Assembly (NCBI RefSeq): GCF_025061645.1
Contig: NZ_JANYMP010000017.1
Coordinates: 1 to 64,000 of the forward strand
Source of the DNA: Umezawaea endophytica
GTDB taxonomy: Bacteria > Actinomycetota > Actinomycetes > Mycobacteriales > Pseudonocardiaceae
DNA: 64,000 nucleotides
Direction: 5' to 3'
Made by a program: the position numbers and the translations under genes
The notes under the pieces: generated by a model
What the model saw: only the letters and a program-made list of their open reading frames with translations
Database searches by the model: none
What the model was told of the DNA's origin: nothing
Part shown: positions 57,289 to 64,000 of the stretch, in pieces
How the letters are laid out: every line of letters starts with the position of its first letter
Position numbering within the stretch: the stretch's first letter is position 1

Positions 57289-58457
57289 CAGCGAGCTCCA
57301 AGGACGTGTTCGAGCGCCAACTGCGACAGGTGCACGAAACCGTAACCCTGCGAACCAGCCGCGTCCACGTCGTAGTCCTCGAACGCGGACTTGTCGGCCA
57401 GGAAGGCCTCCGTCGTCTCGCCCGCGGCCAGCGTCGACTCGCCCAGCTCGGCCACCTTCGCGGCGAGCAGCGCCTCCTGCACCTCGGGGTCGGCGCGGTA
57501 GGCCGCGGCCCGCTCCTTCAGCAGCAGGTAGGTGCTCATGTTCGCGGCGGCGCTGGACCACACGCCCGCGCCGTCCTCGGTGCGCAGCGGCTTGTAGTCG
57601 AAGTGCCGCGGGCCGTCGTAGCCGCCGTTCTCCAGCAGGTCGACGAGGAAGAACGCGGACAGCAGGTCGCCGTGGCCGAAGATCAGGTCCTGGTCGAAGC
57701 GCGTCCCGTGCTGGCCGTTGAGGTCGATGTGGAACAGCTTCTTCTGCCACAGCGCCTGCGAGATGCCGTGGACGAAGTTCAGGCCCGCCATCTGCTCGTG
57801 GCCGACCTCGGGGTTCACGCCGACCAGCTCGTGGTGCTCCAGCGTGGAGATGAACGCCAGCGCGTGGCCGATCGTGGGCAGCAGGATGTCGCCGCGGGGC
57901 TCGTTCGGCTTGGGCTCCAGCGCGAAGCGGATGCCGTAGCCCTTGTCCTCGGAGTACTGCGCGACGGTGTCGATCGCCTCGCGGTAGCGGTCGAGCGCGA
58001 ACCGCACGTCCTTCGCGGCGTCGGTCTCGGAGCCCTCGCGACCGCCCCACATGACGAACGTCTTGGCGCCGAACTCGGCGGCCAGGTCCAGGTTGCGCAG
58101 CACCTTGCGCAGCGCGTACCGGCGGACGCCGCGGTCGTTGCTGGTGAAGCCGCCGTCCTTGAACACCGGGTGGGTGAACAGGTTCGTGGTGACCATGGGC
58201 ACGGTCAGACCGGTCTGGTCGATCGCCTCGCGGAACAGCGAGATGCGCTTGTCGCGCTCGCCGCCCTCGGTGCCGAACGGGATCAGGTCGTCGTCGTGCA
58301 GCGTGATGCCCCAGGCGCCGAGCTCGGACAGCTTGTGCACGGCCTCGGCCGGGTCGAGGACCGGGCGGGTCGCGTCGCCGAACGGGTCCTGCGCGCGCCA
58401 GCCGACCGTCCACAGGCCGAAGCTGAACCGGTCCTCGCGAGTGGGCTGCGTTGCCAC
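57288..58457 (-). CDS. xylA: Xylose isomerase
   Basis: 389 residues, the usual size for actinomycete xylose isomerase. Landmarks are the catalytic-His segment [14 protein letters not shown], metal-ligand Glu in [30 protein letters not shown], and [16 protein letters not shown]. It isomerises D-xylose to D-xylulose with two divalent metals. GTG 58457 follows AGGAGGA. A perfect 9-bp inverted repeat sits just upstream and a ROK repressor gene is divergent. Confidence 0.95.
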   Translation of the reverse strand: MATQPTREDRFSFGLWTVGWRAQDPFGDATRPVLDPAEAVHKLSELGAWGITLHDDDLIPFGTEGGERDKRISLFREAIDQTGLTVPMVTTNLFTHPVFKDGGFTSNDRGVRRYALRKVLRNLDLAAEFGAKTFVMWGGREGSETDAAKDVRFALDRYREAIDTVAQYSEDKGYGIRFALEPKPNEPRGDILLPTIGHALAFISTLEHHELVGVNPEVGHEQMAGLNFVHGISQALWQKKLFHIDLNGQHGTRFDQDLIFGHGDLLSAFFLVDLLENGGYDGPRHFDYKPLRTEDGAGVWSSAAANMSTYLLLKERAAAYRADPEVQEALLAAKVAELGESTLAAGETTEAFLADKSAFEDYDVDAAGSQGYGFVHLSQLALEHVLGAR

Positions 58458-58469
58458 GGGTCCTCCTCC

Positions 58470-58494
58470 TATAAGTTTGATGCCTAAACTTATA
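58470..58494. promoter_or_regulatory. ROK (XylR-type) operator
   Basis: TATAAGTTT (58470-58478) and AAACTTATA (58486-58494) are perfect 9-bp arms with a 7-base spacer. The site lies 13 bases before the xylA start and overlaps its probable -10 region. AT-rich palindromes of this form are typical ROK/XylR operators. Confidence 0.8.
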
Positions 58495-58553
58495 GCGCCT
58501 TCGTCGGCCGGTCAACGCCTTCACCCGACCGCGCGACCAGCTACCATCCCCCG

Positions 58554-59762
58554 GTGTCCTCACCGCAGCCGGCCGGGCAGCACACCGTTCGCAGGCACAA
58601 CAGCGCCCTGGTCCTCAACGCCATCGCGGATCCGTCCGGCCATTCGCGCGCCGAGATCGCGGCGCGGACGGGTCTCACCAAGGCGACCGTCTCCAGCCTG
58701 GTGGACCGGATGATCGGCGCGAACCTCGTCGTGGAGGGCGCCGCCGCCGTCCGGCCCGGCCCCGGCAGGCGGGGCACCGCCCTGTACCTGGCGCCGGACG
58801 GACCGCACGGTCTCGGCGTGGAGATCGGCGTCGACTACCTCGCCACGTGCCTGATCGACCTGACCGGCGAGGTCCGCGCCCGCTGGCTCCAGCCGGTGGA
58901 CAACCGCTCCCTCTCCCCCGCCCGCGTGCTGTCGCGCGTCGCCAAGGCGGTCAAGACCGCGCTGGCCGAGGCCGAGCGGATGGGCGTCCGGGTCGGCGGC
59001 ATGGGCGTCGCCGTGCCCGGACTGGTGGAGTCCGCGACCGGCATCCTGCGCGTCGCGCCGAACCTGGGCTGGCGCGAGGTCGACGTGCGCGGCGAGCTGC
59101 GCAGGCGGGCCGGGCTCGACGACATCCCGGTGCTCGTCGGCAACGAGGCGAACTTCGCCGCGCTCGCCGAGCTGTGGCAGGGCACGGGCCCGCGCGACTT
59201 CGTGCACGTGTCCGGTGAGATCGGCATCGGCGCGGGCATCGTGGTCGACGGCGGCCTGTTCGAGGGCGTGTACGGGTTCGGCGGCGAGATCGGCCACATG
59301 ATGGTCGACCCGCGCGGCCCCGAGTGCGCGTGCGGCTCGCGCGGCTGCCTGGAACGCGTGGCGGGCCAGGAGGAGATCCTGCGCCAAGCGGGTGTGCTGG
59401 ACGACCGGGTGCCGGAGGAGCTGGTCGCCGACCTGCTGGACCGCTTGGCCAAGCGCGACCGGAAGGCGCTGGCAGCCACCCGGTCCGCGGCGAAGTCGCT
59501 CGGCGTCGCGCTGTCCGGCGTGGTCAACCTGCTGGACCTGCCGACCGTCGTGCTGGGCGGCACGTACGCCCGCCTCGCGCCGTGGCTGTGGGAGCCGCTG
59601 CGCGCGGAGCTGACGCAGCGGGTGGTCAGCTCGGAGTGGTCGCCGGTCGAGGTGATCGCGTCGACGCTGGGCGCGGAGGCTGCGGTGCACGGCGCGGCGG
59701 GCTCGGCCGTGCGAGCGATCCTGGCGGACCCCGATCCCTACGTGACGGCCGTGCTGGCCTAG
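58554..59762 (+). CDS. xylR: ROK-family repressor of xylose genes
   Basis: 402 residues. An N-terminal winged helix ([20 protein letters not shown]) is followed by a sugar-kinase-like ROK domain. The ROK zinc motif is intact: [20 protein letters not shown] and GCLE. The protein probably represses xylAB until xylose is present. GTG 58554 is 6 bases after TACCAT (58542-58547), a leaderless start. Its stop shares CTAG with the convergent sigma factor gene. Confidence 0.9.
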   Translation: MSSPQPAGQHTVRRHNSALVLNAIADPSGHSRAEIAARTGLTKATVSSLVDRMIGANLVVEGAAAVRPGPGRRGTALYLAPDGPHGLGVEIGVDYLATCLIDLTGEVRARWLQPVDNRSLSPARVLSRVAKAVKTALAEAERMGVRVGGMGVAVPGLVESATGILRVAPNLGWREVDVRGELRRRAGLDDIPVLVGNEANFAALAELWQGTGPRDFVHVSGEIGIGAGIVVDGGLFEGVYGFGGEIGHMMVDPRGPECACGSRGCLERVAGQEEILRQAGVLDDRVPEELVADLLDRLAKRDRKALAATRSAAKSLGVALSGVVNLLDLPTVVLGGTYARLAPWLWEPLRAELTQRVVSSEWSPVEVIASTLGAEAAVHGAAGSAVRAILADPDPYVTAVLA

Positions 59763-60289
59763 CGGGCCTCCAGCTCGGTGCGCATGGTGCGGCGCGCGTC
59801 GTGGATGCGGGACTTCACCGTGCTCAGCGGGACTCCCAGCACGTCGGCGATCTCGTCGTAGCCGAGCTTGCAGACGTCGCGGTACACCAGCGCCTCGGCC
59901 AGCAGCGGCTGCCGGGTGTGCAGCCGGTCCAGCGCGCTGAGCAGGTCGAGGCGGGACCCGGCGACCACGCTCGTGCGGCGCGGGTCGGCCAGGTCGCCGG
60001 GCAGCGGCTGGGCGGTCTCGGCGCGGTGCACCAGGCGGAACCGCTGCCGGGCGACGTTGACGACCAGCGCGTACATCCAGCCCCGGAACGACTCGTCCGG
60101 CGGCCGGGTGGGCAGTTCCCCGGCGAGGCGCAGCAGCGCTTCCTGCGCCGCGTCCTCCACGTCCTCCGGCACGTCCAGGAACCGCGCGCACGTCCGCAGC
60201 ACCACCGGCCGCACCCGCTCCAGCAGCGCGTTCACCGCCGCGGCGTCCCCGCTCGCGGCGGACGACACCAGCGCGTCCAGCTCGGTCAC
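59759..60289 (-). CDS. ECF-type sigma factor
   Basis: 176 residues. Region 2 covers DVPEDVEDAAQEALLRLAGE and FRGWMYALVVNVARQRFR; region 4 is LAEALVYRDVCKLGYDEIAD followed by VPLSTVKSRIHDARRTMR. GTG 60289 follows GAGGAGG. It lies 12 bases after the DUF4232 membrane protein gene, so they share a transcript. The DUF4232 protein might therefore be its surface-facing partner, but no zinc-type anti-sigma motif is present. Confidence 0.87.
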   Translation of the reverse strand: MTELDALVSSAASGDAAAVNALLERVRPVVLRTCARFLDVPEDVEDAAQEALLRLAGELPTRPPDESFRGWMYALVVNVARQRFRLVHRAETAQPLPGDLADPRRTSVVAGSRLDLLSALDRLHTRQPLLAEALVYRDVCKLGYDEIADVLGVPLSTVKSRIHDARRTMRTELEAR

Positions 60290-60301
60290 GCGCGCACCTC
60301 C

Positions 60302-61018
60302 TCAGAACACATCGGCCGCGGCGAACTCCGTGACCTCCAGCCGCCCGTGGTCGCACACGCTCACCTTCAGCGGCAGGTCGAGCCCGCCCGCGTCACCCGG
60401 CGGCACCACCCGCAGCGCTCCGGTCGGCGGCTGGCACGGCCCCGTCTCGGGTTCGTCACCGGTCGCCACGACCGTGTAGGAAACCCGCGCGTAGGCCGGA
60501 GAACCCGGCGCGAGCACGACCGTGTCCACAGTGGACCACACCGTGTTGTGCTGGACGCTGCGCATCGGGCTCGACGTGGCGTCGAGCAGCGCGTAGGTCC
60601 CGAAGCCCAGCACCGAGCACGGCGTGCCGCCCGCGTTCACGAGCACGACGAGGAAAACCCGGTGACCCGCCGCGTTGAAGCGGGCCGCGGGCGTCTCGAT
60701 CCGCCCGGTCAGGTCACGCGCGCGGCAGGGCTGGACCACGGCGGGCGCGGCCGGAGCGGTGGTCGTGCTCGCCGGAGGCTCGACCGTCGTCGGGCCGGTC
60801 GAGGACGGGGCGGACGACGTGGACGTCGGTGTCGAGGACGACGGGGGCGGTGTGCTCGACACCGAGGTGACGATGTCGCGCGGCAGTGGCGAGGGGTCGC
60901 CCGCGAGGACCGTCGAGGTGCTGGCGGCGGGGGTCGTGAATACCGCGACCACCGCGATCAGCACGACGGGAACGACACCGGAAAGGACCAGCGCCGTTCG
61001 TCGTCGAATTCCGGACAT
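60302..61018 (-). CDS. Membrane-anchored DUF4232 protein
   Basis: 238 residues: a basic N-terminus, one membrane helix (TALVLSGVVPVVLIAVVAVF), a Ser/Thr/Pro-rich linker, then an outer domain with four cysteines and the DUF4232 pattern CRARDLTGRI, GHRVFLVVLVNAGGTPCSVL. GGGAGGGCGGAAC precedes ATG 61018. It heads the two-gene operon with an ECF sigma factor. One exact GTCCACWGTGGAC palindrome lies at 60524-60536. Confidence 0.78.
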   Translation of the reverse strand: MSGIRRRTALVLSGVVPVVLIAVVAVFTTPAASTSTVLAGDPSPLPRDIVTSVSSTPPPSSSTPTSTSSAPSSTGPTTVEPPASTTTAPAAPAVVQPCRARDLTGRIETPAARFNAAGHRVFLVVLVNAGGTPCSVLGFGTYALLDATSSPMRSVQHNTVWSTVDTVVLAPGSPAYARVSYTVVATGDEPETGPCQPPTGALRVVPPGDAGGLDLPLKVSVCDHGRLEVTEFAAADVF

Positions 61019-61120
61019 CGTGTTCCGCCCTCCCGTTCTCCCCGACACTAGTGCCATTTCGGCATTCGGGTGAAACAGCGGGAATTCACCGGTCGTGCCC
61101 GGTGCTGCGATGCTGACGGC

Positions 61121-62449
61121 ATGAGCACCGCGCAGCCGATCGTGAGCGACCGCTTCCACCTGGAGGGTCTGCTGGGCGTCGGCGGGTTCGCCTCGGTGTG
61201 GTCGGCGCGCGACACGGTGCTCGACACCCGGGTCGCCGTGAAGGTGCTCGCCGACAACTGGACCGCCGTGCCGGACGTCCGCGAACGGTTCCTCGACGAG
61301 GTCCGGGTGCTGCGGCGGGTGTCGTCGCCGCACGTAGTGCGCGTCTTCGACCTGTCCCTCACGGCGAGCGGCAGGCCGTACTTCGCGATGGAGCTGGCCG
61401 ACCGGGGAACGCTCGAGGAACGCACCGCGGGCACCCCGCTGCCCCCGGTCGAGGCGCTGGACCTGCTGCGGCAGGTCTGCGCCGGGGTCACCGCGCTGCA
61501 CGGGGCGGGCGTCGTGCACCGCGACCTCAAGCCGTCGAACGTCCTGCTGCGCTGGGACGCCGACGCGGGGCGCGAGTCGGCCGTCGTCGCCGACCTCGGG
61601 CTGTCGAAGTCGCTCGCCGACGGCTCCGGGTTCACCGTCGCCGTCGGCTCGTCCGGCTACACGGCTCCCGAGCAGCGCGGACCGGGCTCGATCGTCGAGC
61701 GCAGGACCGACGTGTACGCGCTCGGCGCCCTGGCCTACCGGCTGCTGACCGGCGTGAACCCGCCCGAGGCCGGTCCGTCGGCGCGGAGCCTGCGCGCACT
61801 GCCCGGCGGCGCGGGCGCGGTCGTCGGCCGGGCGATGGCGCCGCTGCCCGCCGACCGGTGGGGCACGGCGGACGCGTTCTGCGCGGCGCTTCGGCACGCG
61901 GTGGGTGACCGCCGGGCGGCACGGCGGGTTCGGGCCGCGGCGGCGGTGGCCGTCCCCATCGCGCTCGTGTTCGCCGCGGCGGGCGCGGACGGTCCTCCCG
62001 GCAGCGCGGAGACCACCGTGGCCGCCCCGGACGGGCTCGCGGTCACGGTGCCCACGACGTGGGCGAGGCAGGTCAGGGCGGGTGGCTGGACGCCGGGCGC
62101 GGACGACGGCAGGCAGCCCGCGCTGGAGGCGGCCCCGGACCTCGGGCGCTTCCACGACCTCGCGGCGGACGCTCCGGGGGTGTTCATCGGGCGCGTCGGT
62201 CCGCAGGACGCGTCGACGTGGTCCGGGGAGCGGGCGCACGCCGGGTGCGGCGCGGTGGTGGAGTCCCGGTTCGAGTCGCCGCGCTGGTCGGGTGTGGTGC
62301 GCCGGTGGGAGCGGTGCCCCGGCCGCAGCGTCGACGAGGTCGTGCTGACGGACGTGGCGGACGAACGGCTGGTGCTCGTCGTGCAGGTCCGCGGCGGCGG
62401 CAGCGGTGTGGCCGTGCGGCGGCTGCTCGACACCGTCCGGGCGCGCTGA
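61121..62449 (+). CDS. Membrane-anchored Ser/Thr protein kinase
   Basis: 442 residues. The kinase domain has LLGVGGFASVWSA, Lys41 (VAVKVL), HRDLKPSNVLL, DLG in place of DFG (VVADLGLSKSL) and the APEQ motif. After residue 265 a membrane helix (AVAVPIALVFAAAGA) leads to an extracellular domain of about 150 residues with two cysteines (HAGCGAVVES, WERCPGR), resembling no PASTA repeat. ATG 61121 lies 6 bases after GATGCT, so it may be leaderless. DUF4232 genes flank it on both sides. Confidence 0.88.
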   Translation: MSTAQPIVSDRFHLEGLLGVGGFASVWSARDTVLDTRVAVKVLADNWTAVPDVRERFLDEVRVLRRVSSPHVVRVFDLSLTASGRPYFAMELADRGTLEERTAGTPLPPVEALDLLRQVCAGVTALHGAGVVHRDLKPSNVLLRWDADAGRESAVVADLGLSKSLADGSGFTVAVGSSGYTAPEQRGPGSIVERRTDVYALGALAYRLLTGVNPPEAGPSARSLRALPGGAGAVVGRAMAPLPADRWGTADAFCAALRHAVGDRRAARRVRAAAAVAVPIALVFAAAGADGPPGSAETTVAAPDGLAVTVPTTWARQVRAGGWTPGADDGRQPALEAAPDLGRFHDLAADAPGVFIGRVGPQDASTWSGERAHAGCGAVVESRFESPRWSGVVRRWERCPGRSVDEVVLTDVADERLVLVVQVRGGGSGVAVRRLLDTVRAR

Positions 62450-62603
62450 GCGGTTCCGACCGCTTTTCCGGCCCGGAGTTGGTCGGTTGTGACGAGGTTC
62501 AAGAAAGGTGTGCTGACGAGGGCGCGAGGGCATATCCCTGGAGAACGCGTTGCCCGGCGAAAAGGGGATCGGGGAACGCGAACAAAGCGAGAGGGGAAAT
62601 GTC

Positions 62604-63101
62604 ATGCGCAGGTCCATCAGCACGGGTGTCGTCCTCGCCGCCGCGTCCACCGCGGTGCTCGCCGGGGTCGCGAGCGCCGGGCCCGGCGCCGTCCCGGCGT
62701 GCGGCGCGAACGACGTCGACGTGGCGATCAGCAGGAGCCCCGAGCACGCGGCAGGGCACTCCGCCTTCCTCGTCCGCTACACGGCCGCCGCGGACACGAC
62801 GAACTGCGCGCTCGCGGGCGTGCCGTCGAACGTCGTGTTCTACGGTCCGGACGGCGACACCGCGCCGGGCATCTCCGCCACGCCCCAGCCGGGCTCCGTC
62901 GCGACGCCGGTGACCATCACCCCTGGCCACGCGGGCATCTCCTACCTGGTCGAGCGCACCGGGGAGCAGCCGAACCCGGTGTCCGCCGTCACGTTCTCGC
63001 TGCCGTCGACCGCCGGGGACACCTCGGTCCGGGCGCCGTGGCCGTCGGTGCCCGTCAGCGGCGCGGACGTCCAACTGAGCGCTGTCGTCGCCGAGAGCTG
63101 A
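62604..63101 (+). CDS. Secreted DUF4232 protein
   Basis: 165 residues with a signal peptide (GVVLAAASTAVLAGVASAG). The mature domain has the DUF4232 pattern CGANDVDVAISRSP, GHSAFLVRYTAAADTTNCAL and a C-terminal VERTG segment; two cysteines probably form a disulfide. GAGGGGAAA precedes ATG 62604. It lies 155 bases after the kinase gene and 21 before the next DUF4232 gene. Confidence 0.8.
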   Translation: MRRSISTGVVLAAASTAVLAGVASAGPGAVPACGANDVDVAISRSPEHAAGHSAFLVRYTAAADTTNCALAGVPSNVVFYGPDGDTAPGISATPQPGSVATPVTITPGHAGISYLVERTGEQPNPVSAVTFSLPSTAGDTSVRAPWPSVPVSGADVQLSAVVAES

Positions 63102-63122
63102 TCCACCACCAGGAGGTTCGCC

Positions 63123-63725
63123 GTGAGCACCACCAGCAAGATCACCTTCGCCGCCGTGGCGGTCGCCCTGCTCAGCGCCTGCACGAGCCAGGGCCAGGGC
63201 GGTGGCACGCCGTCCGGTTCGGCGCCGTCCGTTCCCGCCCGCTCGCAGACCCCGTCACCGGTCGCGTCCGCCGCGCCGGAGTCCCCCGCCGCCGCCTCCG
63301 GGCCCGCGGCCTGCGCGTCCGCCGACCTGGCGGTGGCGCTCACCCCCGACCAGGGCGGGGGCGGCATGAACCAGACCCGGCTGGTGCTGGCGTTCACGAA
63401 CCGGGGCGCGGTCGAGTGCGCGCTCCAGGGCTCGCCGGGCGTGTCCTTCGTGACCGGCGACGGCGGCACGCAGGTCGGCGCGCCCGCGACCAGGGAGGCC
63501 GACGGCGGACCGGCGGTGACCCTGCTCCCCGGCGCGTCGGCGACGAGCACCCTGGCGATCACCAACGCCGACGTGTTCGACCCGGCGGAGTGCGCTCCCG
63601 CCGACGTCCGGGGCCTGCGCGTCTACCCGCCGGGCGAGACCGCGGCGGTGTTCGTCGAGCAGCAGCGGAAGGCGTGCTCCGCGCCGGAGAAGTCCACGAT
63701 GGTCGTCGGTCCGGTACAGGGCTGA
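63123..63725 (+). CDS. DUF4232 lipoprotein
   Basis: 200 residues. A lipobox (ALLSACTS) ends the signal peptide, then comes a Ser/Pro/Ala-rich linker, then DUF4232: ACASADLAVALTPD, NQTRLVLAFTNRGAVECALQG and CAPADVRGLRVYPP. It should be lipid-anchored on the outer membrane face. GTG 63123 follows AGGAGG. It ends in a strong terminator, closing this group. Confidence 0.83.
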   Translation: MSTTSKITFAAVAVALLSACTSQGQGGGTPSGSAPSVPARSQTPSPVASAAPESPAAASGPAACASADLAVALTPDQGGGGMNQTRLVLAFTNRGAVECALQGSPGVSFVTGDGGTQVGAPATREADGGPAVTLLPGASATSTLAITNADVFDPAECAPADVRGLRVYPPGETAAVFVEQQRKACSAPEKSTMVVGPVQG

Positions 63726-63731
63726 GCCTGC

Positions 63732-63769
63732 CGGGAAGCGCCTTTCCCTTGCGGGAGAAGCGCTTCCCG
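63732..63769. terminator. Bidirectional terminator hairpin
   Basis: CGGGAAGCGC (63732-63741) pairs with 63760-63769; after one mismatch a further six pairs (five Watson-Crick, one G-T) close a TTGC loop. It lies between the convergent DUF4232 lipoprotein and phytase-like genes. Confidence 0.85.
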
Positions 63770-63774
63770 CTCCC

Positions 63775-64000
63775 TCAGCGCAGCACCCGCGGGTCTGCGT
63801 GCAGCCGCTCGGCGAGCTTGATGGTGATGAACTCGTTGTTGTCCGCCTTGCCGGGCGTGCGGCCGGACGAGAACGGGAAGTTGTTGTCGTTCAACACTCC
63901 CAGCGTCGAGTCGTCCAGGATCACCACGTCCTCGATCGTGGTGAACGGGAACCGGAACGTCCCCTCGAACCCGCCGACCCGACGCGGGTTGGCGATGTCC
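63775..64000 (-). CDS. Esterase-like/phytase-like protein, C-terminal part
   Basis: Partial: the gene runs off the right end and only its last 74 or so codons are present, ending at TGA 63775. The visible protein reads DIANPRRVGG, FPFTTIEDVVILDDSTLGVL, NDNNFPFSSGR and DNNEFITIKLAERL. This matches the C-terminal blade of the 'esterase-like activity of phytase' family (beta-propeller, secreted in actinomycetes). The full domain and signal peptide are outside the window. Confidence 0.75.
   Translation of the reverse strand, partial: DIANPRRVGGFEGTFRFPFTTIEDVVILDDSTLGVLNDNNFPFSSGRTPGKADNNEFITIKLAERLHADPRVLR

Overview
The window is GC-rich, densely packed chromosomal DNA from an actinomycete. The codon choice, the many genes that appear to lack a leader (a TAnnnT-type -10 box 6-8 bases before ATG or GTG), the ROK-controlled xylose genes, the PucR and MocR regulators, the DUF4232 proteins and the ECF sigma factors all fit. 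The style resembles Pseudonocardiales (Saccharothrix, Lentzea or Actinosynnema type), but genus is inference. There are no rRNA or tRNA genes, CRISPR arrays, insertion sequences or phage genes.

Layout. 0-9 kb: PucR regulator, methyltransferase-TetR-Lnt-like run, STAS protein, a Cys/Met PLP enzyme divergent from a MocR regulator, and a PrmC-like methyltransferase behind a possible leader peptide. 9.1-12.1 kb: a tightly overlapping redox operon (small membrane protein, ApbE, ferric-reductase-like membrane protein, NuoF-like protein, ferredoxin), facing a four-EF-hand protein. 12.7-18.0 kb: a complete peptide/nickel-type ABC importer. 18-28 kb: a looser stretch with long, strand-skewed non-coding spacers and several TTA codons. 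It holds a YigZ protein, a UvrA-like resistance ATPase with a siderophore-interacting protein under a TetR regulator, an asparaginase, a phosphodiesterase and a secreted SnoaL-like protein. 28-35.5 kb: MarR/MFS, LysR, a divergent PRPP synthetase paralogue, VOC, DinB and phosphotransferase proteins, and a secreted alpha carbonic anhydrase. 35.6-46 kb: secreted proteins, an M14 carboxypeptidase, a PP2C phosphatase, a cold-shock protein, an ABC exporter with a SoxR/MerR-type promoter, an SGNH hydrolase and a fused maleylacetate reductase-hydroxyquinol dioxygenase. 46-52 kb: an ECF sigma factor, an aminotransferase-FchA-FolD-like operon, and SDR/AKR genes divergent from a MarR regulator. 52-55.6 kb: signalling proteins and a nucleotidyltransferase-BON-phosphoesterase run. 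55.9-59.8 kb: xylA-xylB divergent from a ROK repressor. 59.8-64 kb: an ECF sigma factor, a membrane-anchored Ser/Thr kinase, three DUF4232 proteins and the end of a phytase-like esterase gene.

The strongest functional signals are these. First, a FolD-like protein has lost its cyclohydrolase lysine and sits next to an FchA-type cyclohydrolase, which suggests the two folate activities have been split between proteins. Second, two consecutive hydroxyquinol-degrading enzymes are fused. Third, the ApbE redox operon has no obvious flavin-acceptor protein. Fourth, a near-canonical SoxR box lies in a 19-bp-spacer promoter. Fifth, a 13-bp palindrome recurs inside genes, always in one reading frame and always using a rare threonine codon. 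Strong intrinsic-type hairpins separate most convergent gene pairs.
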